Shown here one piece after another: positions 8,901-17,632 of a stretch of DNA of 64,000 nucleotides. The stretch is taken from positions 186,001 to 250,000 of the forward strand of contig JBIQJD010000004.1 of assembly GCA_044507695.1 (NCBI GenBank). The letters are read 5' to 3'. The notes beneath the pieces were generated by a model that was given only the letters and a program-made list of their open reading frames with translations, was not told the DNA's origin and ran no database searches. Numbering within the stretch: the first letter of the stretch is position 1; each line of letters begins with the position of its first letter. The DNA comes from JBIQJD01 sp044507695. Lineage in GTDB: Bacteria > Bacteroidota > Ignavibacteria > Ignavibacteriales > Ignavibacteriaceae. A program made the position numbers and the translations under genes.

Positions 8901-11900
8901 ATGTATAAATATCTTTTAAAAATAGTTTTATTGTTAACCTTCGCGCAAACGCTGGTATTTGCGCAATTTGGTAAAAATAAAGTTCAGTACAAGGATTTTA
9001 CGTGGTATTACATCCAAACAGATCATTTTGATATTTACTTCTCTCAAAAGGGAGCCTCACTGGCCGAGTTTACATCCAAAGCTTCGGAAGAAGCACTTAA
9101 AGCTATTGAATCAAGTTTTAATTACAGAATAAATAACCGTATAACAATTATTGTTTATAATTCACAAAATGATTTCCAGGAAACAAATGTAACTGATCAA
9201 TATTTGAGTGAAGGAATTGAAGGCTTCACGGAGTTGTTTAAAAACCGGGTTGTAATTCAGTTCCAGGGTTCTTATAAAAAATTCAGACATCTCATTCATC
9301 ATGAACTTGTTCACGCAGTAATGAATGATATGTTTTACGGCGGATCAATTCAAAATATAATTGCAAACAATATCTCGATTAATATTCCTCTTTGGTTTAG
9401 TGAAGGAATGGCTGAATATCAGGCATTAGGCTGGGATATTGATACAGATATGTTCATCCGTGATGCCGCAATAAATGAGTATCTCCCCGATCTGAAATAC
9501 CTTGGCGGATATTTTGCTTACCGCGGAGGGCAAACAGTATTCAGTTATATTGCTGAAAAATATGGCAAAGAAAAAATCGGTGAACTTATTAACAAAGTTA
9601 AAAGTGCCGGAAATGTTGAAGAAGGCTTTAAAGCTGCTCTCGGTTTGAATTTTGAAGAATTCAATGAACGCTGGAAAAAAGAAATTAAAAAAACTTACTG
9701 GCCTGATATTGCAATCAGGAAAGATCCGGATGAATTTGCAAAAAGATTAACAGATCATAATAAAGACGGCGGCTCGTATAATGTTAGCCCCGCTCTTTCT
9801 CCGCAAGGTGATAAAATTGCATTCTTATCAAACCGTGATTATTATTTTGATGTTTACATTCTCAGCACGATTGACGGAAAGCTTATAAAGAAAGTTGTTG
9901 AAGGAAACAGAACAACGGATTTTGAAGAACTGAATTTTTTATATCCCGGTTTAACATGGTCTCCTGATGGAACCAAAATTGCACTCTCTGCAAAACGCGG
10001 CGGTTATGATGTAATTTACGTGATTGATGTTGAATCTGAAGATAAAGAAGATCTTCCGGTTCAGCTTGATGCGATAAGAAGTGTAACATGGTCTCCCGAT
10101 GGCAGGTATCTTGCTTTCGTTGGGCATACAGCAGTTCAATCAGATATTTATTTGTTTGATTTTGAAACTAAAGAAACAATTAATCTGAGCAACGATATTT
10201 TCACAGATGATGATCCATCCTGGACTGCAGACAGTAAAAATGTTTTGTTCGTTTCTGACCGGCAGGATCAGCTTTCCGCTTATGCACTGCCTGATTCATT
10301 TAAAATTTACAGGCATAATTATGAGCAGAGAGATATCTACTCAATTAATATTGAATCAAAAAAAGTTCAGCGGATTACAGATACACCAAGTGATGAATCT
10401 TCACCCGTAGCATCTCCGGATGGCAGCCAGATATTTTTTATTTCTGATGCAAACGGAATAAATAATATTTATAAAAAGAATGTTTCTTTTGATGGTTCCG
10501 GAAGTTCTGTTGAGAATGAACATATTCCGATTACTAATTCATTAAACGGAGTATATCAGCTTAATCTTTCTAAAGACGGAAAGCGGATGACATTCTCAAG
10601 CATGTATGAAGCAGGCTTTGATATTTTTAGGCTTAATAATCCTTTTGAAATAAAGCTTGATACAGACACGCTGCCTCTTACTCAATATATGACAAAGGTT
10701 AAAAACAGCGGAAACAGGGAAGTTGCTGCGCTTATAATTGAAGAAGAAAAAGAAGACACTGATAGTATTTCTTTTTACACCGGAAGTGTTGTTGATACTT
10801 CAAAAGTTTATGGAGATTCTGTTGAAATAGATTTTGATAATTATGTTTTCGGAAGCAGCTTCAGTTTTATACCCGATACAACAAAGCAGACTAATGAACA
10901 ATTCAATCTTTCAGATAATCTTGATGAACAGGGAAATTATAAAGTAAATAAATACAAAATTACTTTTTCACCTGATATAGTTTACGCTAACGCAGGTTAC
11001 AGTTCACTTTACGGTCTGCTTGGAACAACTGTAATTTCATTCAGTGATGTTCTCGGCAATCACAGGATAATTGGTGTTACAAGTTTGCAGATTGATCTGA
11101 AGAACAGCGATTACGGACTTGCATATTATTATCTTAAAAACAGACTCAACTATGGAATTGAAGGATTCCACACAGCGAGGTTTGTATTTTTGAATGACCG
11201 CAGAAATTCTGAATTAAACAGGTTCAGAAATTTTGGAGCAGTGCTTTCTCTCAGTTATCCATTAAACAGATTTTACAGGATAGACGGCGCGGTAAGCTGG
11301 CTGAATGTTTCAAAAGAAAATCTTGATAACCCTTTTGAAGAAACAGAAAAAGCATCTTATATAGTTCCATCTTTAAGTCTTGTACATGATAATGTACTAT
11401 GGGGATACACAGCTCCGGTTGATGGCTACAGATACAGATTGGATGTGCTTGGAAATCCGGGTATCTCAAATAAAAAGTTAAGCTTTTATTCAGTGCTTGG
11501 AGATTACAGACGATACTACAGGTTCTGGGATGATTATTCATTCGCTTTCAGACTTTCAGGCGGCTACTCAGGCGGTAATAATCCACAGCGCTTTTTCCTC
11601 GGCGGAATAGATAACTGGATAAACAGATCATTCGCTACTTCGGTAATACCAATTGAGAGCGCATCAGATTTCGCTTTCCTTACAGCAGCGCTGCCAATGC
11701 GCGGCTTTGATTACGCACAGCAGATTGGTACAAAATACGCATTGATGAATATGGAATTAAGATTCCCGCTGATCCGGTATCTCGTAACCGGCGCACTGCC
11801 AATCCTGTTCAGCAATATACTTGGAGTTGCGTTTGTGGATGTTGGTTCCGCATGGAATAAAAACAGCGAGTTAAGATTCTTTGAACGAAATGAAGATGGT

Positions 11901-12050
11901 GTAATTAGTAAAGATCTTTTGATGGGAACAGGACTTGGTGCAAGAATTTATTTCCTTTACTTCCTCGTACGGTTTGATGTTGCCTGGGCGTATAATGTTC
12001 AGGGATTTTCAAGACCTAAATTCTATATTTCTCTGGGTGCGGATTTTTAA
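8901..12050 (+). CDS. Peptidase-MA / TolB-like PD40 propeller / outer-membrane barrel fusion protein
   Basis: 1049-residue exported protein with a signal peptide ending near FAQ (about residue 21). The N-terminal domain carries an HELVH zinc-metallopeptidase motif (134-138) and a downstream WFSEGMAEY segment whose Glu fits a gluzincin third ligand. Residues about 290-590 hold several PD40/TolB-type repeats of the form LTWSPDGTKIA and VTWSPDGRYLA. Residues about 690-1049 look like a surface-antigen (Omp85/BamA-like) barrel ending in SLGADF. This order is known from uncharacterised Ignavibacteria and Bacteroidota proteins; the substrate is unknown. The barrel suggests outer-membrane location with the protease and propeller on one face. 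It starts 11 nt after rnr. Confidence 0.75.
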   Translation: MYKYLLKIVLLLTFAQTLVFAQFGKNKVQYKDFTWYYIQTDHFDIYFSQKGASLAEFTSKASEEALKAIESSFNYRINNRITIIVYNSQNDFQETNVTDQYLSEGIEGFTELFKNRVVIQFQGSYKKFRHLIHHELVHAVMNDMFYGGSIQNIIANNISINIPLWFSEGMAEYQALGWDIDTDMFIRDAAINEYLPDLKYLGGYFAYRGGQTVFSYIAEKYGKEKIGELINKVKSAGNVEEGFKAALGLNFEEFNERWKKEIKKTYWPDIAIRKDPDEFAKRLTDHNKDGGSYNVSPALSPQGDKIAFLSNRDYYFDVYILSTIDGKLIKKVVEGNRTTDFEELNFLYPGLTWSPDGTKIALSAKRGGYDVIYVIDVESEDKEDLPVQLDAIRSVTWSPDGRYLAFVGHTAVQSDIYLFDFETKETINLSNDIFTDDDPSWTADSKNVLFVSDRQDQLSAYALPDSFKIYRHNYEQRDIYSINIESKKVQRITDTPSDESSPVASPDGSQIFFISDANGINNIYKKNVSFDGSGSSVENEHIPITNSLNGVYQLNLSKDGKRMTFSSMYEAGFDIFRLNNPFEIKLDTDTLPLTQYMTKVKNSGNREVAALIIEEEKEDTDSISFYTGSVVDTSKVYGDSVEIDFDNYVFGSSFSFIPDTTKQTNEQFNLSDNLDEQGNYKVNKYKITFSPDIVYANAGYSSLYGLLGTTVISFSDVLGNHRIIGVTSLQIDLKNSDYGLAYYYLKNRLNYGIEGFHTARFVFLNDRRNSELNRFRNFGAVLSLSYPLNRFYRIDGAVSWLNVSKENLDNPFEETEKASYIVPSLSLVHDNVLWGYTAPVDGYRYRLDVLGNPGISNKKLSFYSVLGDYRRYYRFWDDYSFAFRLSGGYSGGNNPQRFFLGGIDNWINRSFATSVIPIESASDFAFLTAALPMRGFDYAQQIGTKYALMNMELRFPLIRYLVTGALPILFSNILGVAFVDVGSAWNKNSELRFFERNEDGVISKDLLMGTGLGARIYFLYFLVRFDVAWAYNVQGFSRPKFYISLGADF

Positions 12051-12064
12051 TCTTTCATGACTGT

Positions 12065-12105
12065 GTCATCAGCGTGCTTTCAACAGAAATTAGCACGCTG
12101 ATGAC
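12065..12105. terminator. Strong hairpin after the barrel-fusion gene
   Basis: A perfect 14-bp inverted repeat: GTCATCAGCGTGCT at 12065-12078 and its complement at 12092-12105, around a 13-nt loop. It begins 15 nt after the stop of the 8901-12050 gene. No run of T follows on the + strand, so it is not a textbook intrinsic terminator. It may block 3' exonucleases or end transcription with a factor. Confidence 0.6.
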
Positions 12106-12224
12106 GCGGGTTAAGCAGATAATCACAGATTCAGAAATTTCTTTTCTTTTAATTTGCCATCGGTTATAACGTTGCTACCAACTGCGTATATCTATTTTAT
12201 CTGTGTCCCGAACAAAGATGAAAT

Positions 12225-12485
12225 TTATGAATCTTTTGTTACTTCTTTCTTTGCCTCTGCCTTTTTGGTGTCATTCTTCGCGGTATTATTTCCATTTGAT
12301 GATTTGTTCTTATAATCAGTCTGGTAAAAGCCGGTGCCTTTAAATATGGGTCCTGCGCCCGTACCAATTAATCTTTTAACTAATCCTTTACACTGCGGGC
12401 ATTCTTTAATTGGTTCTTCACTCATTGATTGAAATAATTCAAAAGAATAACCGCATGCTGTGCATTTATAATCATACGTTGGCAT
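12225..12485 (-). CDS. FmdB-family zinc-ribbon regulatory protein
   Basis: 86-residue small protein with the FmdB zinc ribbon: MPTYDYKC start, C8-x2-C11 and C29-x2-C32, then the GTGFYQTDYK segment usual for the family and a charged, low-complexity tail. FmdB-type proteins are widespread and poorly understood; the name comes from a putative regulator of formamidase genes, and no specific target can be given. It is encoded opposite its neighbours, between the barrel-fusion gene and the lipoprotein at 12588. Confidence 0.85.
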   Translation of the reverse strand: MPTYDYKCTACGYSFELFQSMSEEPIKECPQCKGLVKRLIGTGAGPIFKGTGFYQTDYKNKSSNGNNTAKNDTKKAEAKKEVTKDS

Positions 12486-12587
12486 ATCTGTATCTCCTTT
12501 TTTTCAGGGGGAAAAACTTAATGATAAATAGTAAAAATTTCTATAAATTAAGCGGCGTAAATTTACAAAATTGCAATCACATTTCAG

Positions 12588-13256
12588 ATGTTTAAATTGA
12601 AGCGGATACTTTTTCTCCCCCTTATTTTCTTTTTCTTTAACGGATGCCTGAATTTTATACAGGACATCAATTTATATCCCGATGGTTCCGGTAAAATGCG
12701 CATTCAATACTGGATGCCTGCTCCGGACAGCAGCATTGCAAAGGTGATTGAAAATATTGGCATCTTTAATGCCGATTCAATTAGAAAGGAATTTTCTTCA
12801 CCTTACACAACTATTGAAAATGTTGAAGCATACACAGATACAACTGACAAGACAATTCACGCTGTTATAAATTTAACCTTCACGCATATTGATTCCTTAA
12901 ACAACACAAAGGCATTTGCAGATGCACGCTTTTCATTGAAAGACGGCGCTTCGGGGCAAAAAGTTTTTACTCAATTTATCGCTCCTATTGCTACCGGATT
13001 TGGAATAGACGGCAGTAATTTCCGTGTAATGTATAAATACACTTTTTCGGGTGAGATAATTCAGCACAATGCTCAGCGTGTTGAAGAACGTACGCTTATC
13101 TGGGAATATGCACTTCCTGAAATAGGAAACGGCAAAACTATTTCAGTTACCTTCCGCCCGTATAAGCTGAAAGAAACTCCATACTGGATTTACATCCTTT
13201 CCGGAGTTGTATTGTTAATTGTTATTATTTTTCTTTTCAGAAAAAAGAAAGATTAA
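12588..13256 (+). CDS. LppM-like lipoprotein with C-terminal membrane anchor
   Basis: 222-residue protein with a lipoprotein signal ending in FNGC (Cys20) and a YPDGSGKMRI segment right after it, as in LppM/DUF3153-type lipoproteins. The middle is a beta-rich periplasmic domain. A second hydrophobic segment (about 198-215) and a KKKD end suggest the C-terminus is anchored in the inner membrane, so both ends may be membrane attached. Function is unknown. ATG 12588 starts 102 nt from the divergent fmdB-like gene, so the promoters for both lie in that gap. Confidence 0.6.
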   Translation: MFKLKRILFLPLIFFFFNGCLNFIQDINLYPDGSGKMRIQYWMPAPDSSIAKVIENIGIFNADSIRKEFSSPYTTIENVEAYTDTTDKTIHAVINLTFTHIDSLNNTKAFADARFSLKDGASGQKVFTQFIAPIATGFGIDGSNFRVMYKYTFSGEIIQHNAQRVEERTLIWEYALPEIGNGKTISVTFRPYKLKETPYWIYILSGVVLLIVIIFLFRKKKD

Positions 13257-13303
13257 CGTATCTTAAATCAGTAATTTTTTAAAGAATCAATTACCGGGAA
13301 GGA

Positions 13304-13807
13304 ATGAGTAAATTACCATCATTAATTCTGATTATCCTGCTGCTGATTGGTTCAGATTTTAACCATCCAAATTTATTACTCGCGCAAAGTAAAAATCTGC
13401 AGCATGTAATTAACTCAGCAGATTTTTTAGTTGATAACATAAACATCTACTCAAATCCCCAAAAATATTTAAATAAAATTATTGCAACACAGGGTAGATA
13501 TGACAGCAGAACATTGTGGGAAAATAATGAAACAAGATTTTTAGTTCACGGAAGCAACAACGGTTATCCGGCAATTTTTATTGTTGAACTTGATCATCCT
13601 CTCCCTTCGCCAAAAGTAATTTCGGATAACGTGCAGACTTTAAGCAACGATGTACACATCAGAGTATTCGGGAGGTTTGTAAGAATTGATGAAATTATTG
13701 AACATGACGGCAGCACAAAAAAACTTCCTGTACTTGAAGCTATAGCTATCTACTTTTTTTCTGATCAAACATTTGCAAAACCTGTTTGGGTTAACCGCCT
13801 TTATTAG
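13304..13807 (+). CDS. Exported protein of unknown function, possible OB-fold
   Basis: 167 residues with a signal peptide whose hydrophobic core spans about 5-17 and which ends near LLLAQ (about residue 28). The mature part contains YLNKIIATQGRYDS and later VHIRVFGRFVRIDE, followed by LPVLEAIAI. This pattern (edge strand, then a GRFV strand, then a PVLEA strand) is like periplasmic OB-fold proteins, but the resemblance is weak. A GGGAAGG-like ribosome binding site lies just before the start. It follows the LppM-like gene by 47 nt and may share its transcript. Confidence 0.5.
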   Translation: MSKLPSLILIILLLIGSDFNHPNLLLAQSKNLQHVINSADFLVDNINIYSNPQKYLNKIIATQGRYDSRTLWENNETRFLVHGSNNGYPAIFIVELDHPLPSPKVISDNVQTLSNDVHIRVFGRFVRIDEIIEHDGSTKKLPVLEAIAIYFFSDQTFAKPVWVNRLY

Positions 13808-13884
13808 TTAATATTAGAATTGCAGCAGTTACTGACTTTTTTGAAATGCTTGTCAAGCTTATAATAATCAGGGAGAATTATTAT

Positions 13885-14886
13885 ATGATTATTAACTCTT
13901 TAATCATCATTCTGCTTATAAATCTGAACCTTTATGCCTTTCAGGGAAAAAATTATTTAGGGGAAGCCGGTGAGATAATTTTAGAAAATAAAATAATTAT
14001 CAGCAGCATAGCCCACCTGGATATTGATGATAAAGATAATTTGCTGATAACAGATATTAGAGGTAAACAGGTTTTAATATTCAGCAGGGAGGGAAAATTC
14101 ATTCGAAAATTATCATTAGAAGATTGTAATCCCGGGTTTGCCTGGTATCCTATCAAAGCAAAATATTCATATAATAGTGAGAGGATATTTCTTGTAAACA
14201 GCATTCCTTGGGGATTTAGATTTAAAGGAAACGGCGAATGTTTGAGCGCAGCTGATAAGCTTTTCATCGCTCCTTTTGATTTTTGTTTTAATCCATCAGG
14301 AAACATCGTCGGCTATTATACAACTCCAATTGGAAGCTCCATAAAAATTATGGATCAGTTCGGCAGCAGTAAAAAGGAATTTAAAGCTGATTTAAACGAG
14401 TTTAAAAATTTAATATACAGGATTGAAGGCGGCGGCATAATAACAGATGATAATGGATTTATTTACCAGATGAATGTTATATCTCCAACAATTTACAAGT
14501 ATAATCCGGAAGGAAAATTCATAAAAGCAATTGATGTTACGCCTTCATTTTTTAGAAAAGCTGATATTGATATTTCACCCGATCCTGTTCAGGTGATGCA
14601 AAATATCGGGAAAATGTTCAAATCATATTCTTTTGTTGCATCGCTTCATTTATTAGACACCAATAAAATACTAATACAATATTTTCACGGCAGAGATCGT
14701 TTTTTTAGTGTTGTTGATTTAGAAGGAGAATTTATTATTGAAGAAATACAAACAGAAAAATTATTTATCGCAGCAAAAAACGGTAAGTTGTATATGGTTA
14801 TTCAGCCTGAACCCGATAAAAACGGAATTCTTTCAAATCCAAAGATTGAAGTTTATAATCTTAAAGAAAAAATTTATAACAGATAA
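13885..14886 (+). CDS. Exported 6-bladed beta-propeller protein (NHL-like)
   Basis: About 333 residues. ATG 13885 is chosen over the in-frame ATG 13846 because GGGAG at 13871-13875 is well placed for it and it leaves a clean signal peptide ending near LYA. There is no lipobox Cys. The mature protein has repeated propeller blades with the pattern IDDKDNLLITDIRGKQVLIF then SREGKFIRKL, typical of the 6-bladed beta-propeller proteins common in Bacteroidota next to small peptide-precursor genes. It is the first of four propeller genes or remnants in this island, so it probably belongs to the same accessory set. Ligand and partner are unknown. Confidence 0.7.
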   Translation: MIINSLIIILLINLNLYAFQGKNYLGEAGEIILENKIIISSIAHLDIDDKDNLLITDIRGKQVLIFSREGKFIRKLSLEDCNPGFAWYPIKAKYSYNSERIFLVNSIPWGFRFKGNGECLSAADKLFIAPFDFCFNPSGNIVGYYTTPIGSSIKIMDQFGSSKKEFKADLNEFKNLIYRIEGGGIITDDNGFIYQMNVISPTIYKYNPEGKFIKAIDVTPSFFRKADIDISPDPVQVMQNIGKMFKSYSFVASLHLLDTNKILIQYFHGRDRFFSVVDLEGEFIIEEIQTEKLFIAAKNGKLYMVIQPEPDKNGILSNPKIEVYNLKEKIYNR

Positions 14887-14913
14887 AAATTAACAGGGGT
14901 TTCTTTTTTATAA

Positions 14914-15183
14914 AAACAAAAAATTGCAGAAAAGGTAAACGTTGATTTATGGAATTATCAATCGCCAAACGGTGGATCAATTCTTAAAGCATTTGATTTT
15001 ATCCTTCCATATGCACTAGGAGAAAAGGAATTTCCTTATCAGCAAATTACATCGTTTGAAGAAAAAGATTTTTACCCTTTGCTGTTGGCATATAATTCAA
15101 AAACAAATTCTATGGATGGAGAAAATATAAACCATGCAAAGCCGCGCTGCCGTTTATCTCTGCGGAATTTTTTATTTAATTAA
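14914..15183 (+). pseudogene. Remnant of an alginate lyase-family gene (C-terminal part)
   Basis: An open frame of 89 codons with no usable start. It translates to VDLWNYQSPNGGSILKAFDF, then ILPYALGEKEFPYQQI, then FYPLLLAYN. That is the conserved C-terminal stretch of alginate lyase domain proteins, where a LWNY-SP-G-SI-KALDFL-PY pattern is followed by W/FPY-QI. The N-terminal catalytic part is missing and the frame begins right after a stop at 14911, so this is a decayed fragment. The frame overlaps the next lipoprotein signal start at its 3' end. Family assignment is from memory of the motif. Confidence 0.6.
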
Positions 15184-15190
15184 TGATGAT

Positions 15191-15469
15191 ATGCTAAAAC
15201 TAAAAATTTTTTTCCTATCCGTTGTCTTGCTTTTTATTGGCTGCAATGAAGAAAAGCCAAAACATATAAGGAATGATTATAAAATATCTGACAATATTCA
15301 GAACAGATTGGACTTGATTGAATACATTGATGATTTATTTTATAAGGAAACTATTAAAATGGAAACAAGCGATGAGGTGTTGGTCGGTAAAATAAAAAAT
15401 TTCACATGTGATAAATTAAATAATTTTTTAATAACGGATAATAATAATTCGATCTCCACGTGCACATAA
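15191..15469 (+). pseudogene. Truncated beta-propeller lipoprotein
   Basis: 92 codons from ATG 15191, with a lipoprotein signal ending in FIGC (Cys18). A DEVLVGKI...FLITDNNNS region follows, like the first blade of the neighbouring propeller proteins. Those are about 335-360 residues long; this frame stops after one blade at a TAA just before a hairpin. The likely explanation is a gene cut short by deletion or rearrangement, next to the alginate lyase remnant. A short lipoprotein may still be made. An upstream in-frame ATG (15134) lies inside the alginate lyase remnant and is not favoured. Confidence 0.6.
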
Positions 15470-15478
15470 TGAAGTATT

Positions 15479-15513
15479 TTTAGCTAGATTGAAATATCTT
15501 CAATCTAGCTAAA
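15479..15513. repeat. Perfect inverted repeat (15-bp arms)
   Basis: TTTAGCTAGATTGAA type arms: 15479-15493 pairs exactly with 15499-15513 around a 5-nt loop (ATATC). It lies in the 69-nt gap between the truncated propeller gene and the intact one at 15539. No U-run follows on either strand, so it is either a hairpin that protects the RNA end or a protein-binding palindrome. Confidence 0.7.
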
Positions 15514-15538
15514 TATAAATACATAACTATGGAGTAAT

Positions 15539-16579
15539 ATGTTATCAAGTAATTTTCTGGCTGGTATTAACTTTTTATCCTTTCTATCAATATTAATAAT
15601 AGGGTGTAGCGATGACAAGATTACAACCATGGTTATTGAAGATGAAATAGTAAAAATCAACATAATTGATAGCATTCCGTCCTATCAGATAACTGGTGTG
15701 AGTTTCATTGATAATAAATATTATATTCTAAATAATTCTGAAAAGAAAATTTACAGGTTAGACGGTGAGTTTAACTTTATAAATTCTTATGGAACGAAAG
15801 GCAAAGGCCCGGGTGAATTTTCGGAATTCCTGGTTGATATGGCTGAGTGTAATAATCTGCTGTACGTTATGGATATCTGTGGTAATATTACAGTTCTTGA
15901 TAAGGAATTGAATTTCATTAAAACAATTAATTTGTTCGATAAATCAACAAAAGAGAAAATTTATCCGAATTTTAATGGGTGTAATAATCTGAGCATCATA
16001 GACGATAGATATATTCTGGTTGGCGCTAATATAAACATGATGCATAAAAGCAGAAAATTTATAATTGGGTATCTTTTTACAATAGAGGGTGAATTTTTAA
16101 GAAATTATTATATAAATGATATAGAAATTAAGACAGATCTTATGGTTGAAAATTCATATGCCAATTATATTAATGATAAAATAGTTTTCACACTGAAAAA
16201 TCATAATTATTTTTTTGTAATGGGCTTTGAAGGGAACCTGATTTATACTTCAGACCAATTAGAGATCGATAAGTATTTCAATCCCCGGAGCGAAACTGAA
16301 ACCCTGGTGCTGCTGAAAGAAGTTTTTTTCAAAGGGATGACAGGATATTCAGATTATTTGATTCACTTCGTTGCTTCACCTGATAAAAAACATAGATGCT
16401 ATATATACATATATAACAGCAGTTATCATCCGGTTAAAAGAATTGAATATTTTCAATTAGAAAGGAGAGCAACACCCTCAAAATTTTATTGCAAAGTTAT
16501 AAGTTCTAACCTTATCTTGTGGGATGAGACGGGAAATTTTGAAGGGCTGTATAGATTTGATATTAAAAAATATTTGTAA
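15539..16579 (+). CDS. 6-bladed beta-propeller lipoprotein
   Basis: 346-residue protein with a lipoprotein signal ending LIIGC (Cys23), so it is anchored to a membrane facing the periplasm. The mature domain shows propeller-blade features: YILNNSEKKIYRLDGEF, GTKGKGPGEFSE (the G-x-GPGEF blade signature of 6-bladed propeller proteins) and LYVMDICGNITVLDKEL. GGAG at 15531-15534 is close to the ATG. It stands between the truncated propeller and the LuxR-type regulator gene. Such proteins commonly flank NVEALA-type peptide genes in Bacteroidota; their biochemical role is unproven. Confidence 0.75.
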   Translation: MLSSNFLAGINFLSFLSILIIGCSDDKITTMVIEDEIVKINIIDSIPSYQITGVSFIDNKYYILNNSEKKIYRLDGEFNFINSYGTKGKGPGEFSEFLVDMAECNNLLYVMDICGNITVLDKELNFIKTINLFDKSTKEKIYPNFNGCNNLSIIDDRYILVGANINMMHKSRKFIIGYLFTIEGEFLRNYYINDIEIKTDLMVENSYANYINDKIVFTLKNHNYFFVMGFEGNLIYTSDQLEIDKYFNPRSETETLVLLKEVFFKGMTGYSDYLIHFVASPDKKHRCYIYIYNSSYHPVKRIEYFQLERRATPSKFYCKVISSNLILWDETGNFEGLYRFDIKKYL

Positions 16580-16708
16580 AACTATGGTAAAATTATTTAT
16601 AGAATTAATGCTTAATAAAACTGCTTCTCATTTGTATATTAAAATAAACTTCAACCTCTTTTACTGTTTTTCGGGGGAATAAATTTTAAATATTAAAGGA
16701 GGAACAGG

Positions 16709-17434
16709 GTGGAACAAATAAATCTATCAATCTTTTCAGCAGATGATTCAGTAATTCGTCATCTTAGATCCCTGCAAAAAAATAATAATGTTTTTACTAT
16801 TTGCGGACAATATGAAAAATATTCAAATATCCCTCTCAATGAACATCCTAGGTCTGATTTGTTTTTTATTGATGATTCTTCTAAAAGTCAATCCAGGCTT
16901 TTTAATTTTTTAAAAGTATTTCCCAACTACTATTCTGATACTAAGACAATTGTTTATACAGCAAATTTAAAAGGGGGTTTTCTAAACTCTCTTTTACTGC
17001 ATGATGTCCGCGGCATTCTTAATAAAACGGAAACTCCGGTGTTCCATTTAAAAAATAAATTTGTTGAAACAATAAAATTAGTTAATAGTGGAAGCTGCTG
17101 TTTTGATAATGTGGTAAGAGTAGCGCTCAAAGGATTAATTTGGGCGAGAGGGGAAACAGAAAATTTCCCTGTAAATACTTTGCATAATAATGTTAATGAT
17201 GAAGTAATAACAAATGCCATTAAATTAGTAAACCTGCTTTCACCCAAAGAGAGGGTGATACTTAAACTGATTGCTGAAGGAAATCAAAATAAAAAGATTT
17301 CGCAAATTCTTTTTATTGAAGCAAACACGGTAGTACAGCATAAAGATAAAATTGTTAAAAAGCTGAAATTAGCATCAACAAATGAGCTTATTAGATTCGC
17401 AGTTATTTACAGAAGGGAAATATTTGATCTGTAA
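16709..17434 (+). CDS. LuxR-family transcriptional regulator with atypical receiver-like N-terminus
   Basis: 241 residues; GTG start supported by a strong AAAGGAGGAA site. The C-terminal 66 residues (from about 176) form a GerE/LuxR helix-turn-helix with LSPKERVILKLIAEGNQNKK and NTVVQHKDKIVKKL. The N-terminal 170 residues have a receiver-like layout, but acidic positions of a normal phospho-site are not obvious beyond LFFIDDSS (about 50-57). It may therefore respond to something other than phosphorylation. It lies directly upstream of two palindromes and a promoter for the downstream genes, so it is their likely regulator. A decayed paralogue sits at 56771-57193. Confidence 0.8.
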   Translation: MEQINLSIFSADDSVIRHLRSLQKNNNVFTICGQYEKYSNIPLNEHPRSDLFFIDDSSKSQSRLFNFLKVFPNYYSDTKTIVYTANLKGGFLNSLLLHDVRGILNKTETPVFHLKNKFVETIKLVNSGSCCFDNVVRVALKGLIWARGETENFPVNTLHNNVNDEVITNAIKLVNLLSPKERVILKLIAEGNQNKKISQILFIEANTVVQHKDKIVKKLKLASTNELIRFAVIYRREIFDL

Positions 17435-17443
17435 AGAATAAAA

Positions 17444-17510
17444 ATAGATGAACCCTCTATGAAAAATAGATGAATCATCTATTGACTAACCTGCCTGCGT
17501 GAATTAAATT
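17444..17510 (+). promoter_or_regulatory. Tandem palindromic operators adjoining a promoter
   Basis: ATAGATGAATCATCTAT at 17466-17482 is a palindrome with 8-bp arms. A weaker copy, ATAGATGAACCCTCTAT at 17444-17460, keeps the outer ATAGA/TCTAT arms. Their starts are 22 bp apart, two helical turns. The better copy touches a -35 box, TTGACT at 17482-17487, followed after 17 bp by TAAATT (17505-17510). This is the arrangement expected for a LuxR-type activator next to RNA polymerase. The promoter would drive the gene set from 17633. Confidence 0.55.
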
Positions 17511-17632
17511 CTACATGAAATTTAACTAACACTCTCGCTTGAATTGAAAACGAATTAGCCCCACATCGATTTTAAGACGGACACCACTAAAATAATTTTG
17601 AAAGAGTAAACGTTTCATTTTGCAGGGAGCAA

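Noticed and set aside
17444..17482. CRISPR-like direct repeat
   Set aside because: Only two imperfect copies with a 5-bp gap between them; the internal symmetry fits operators.
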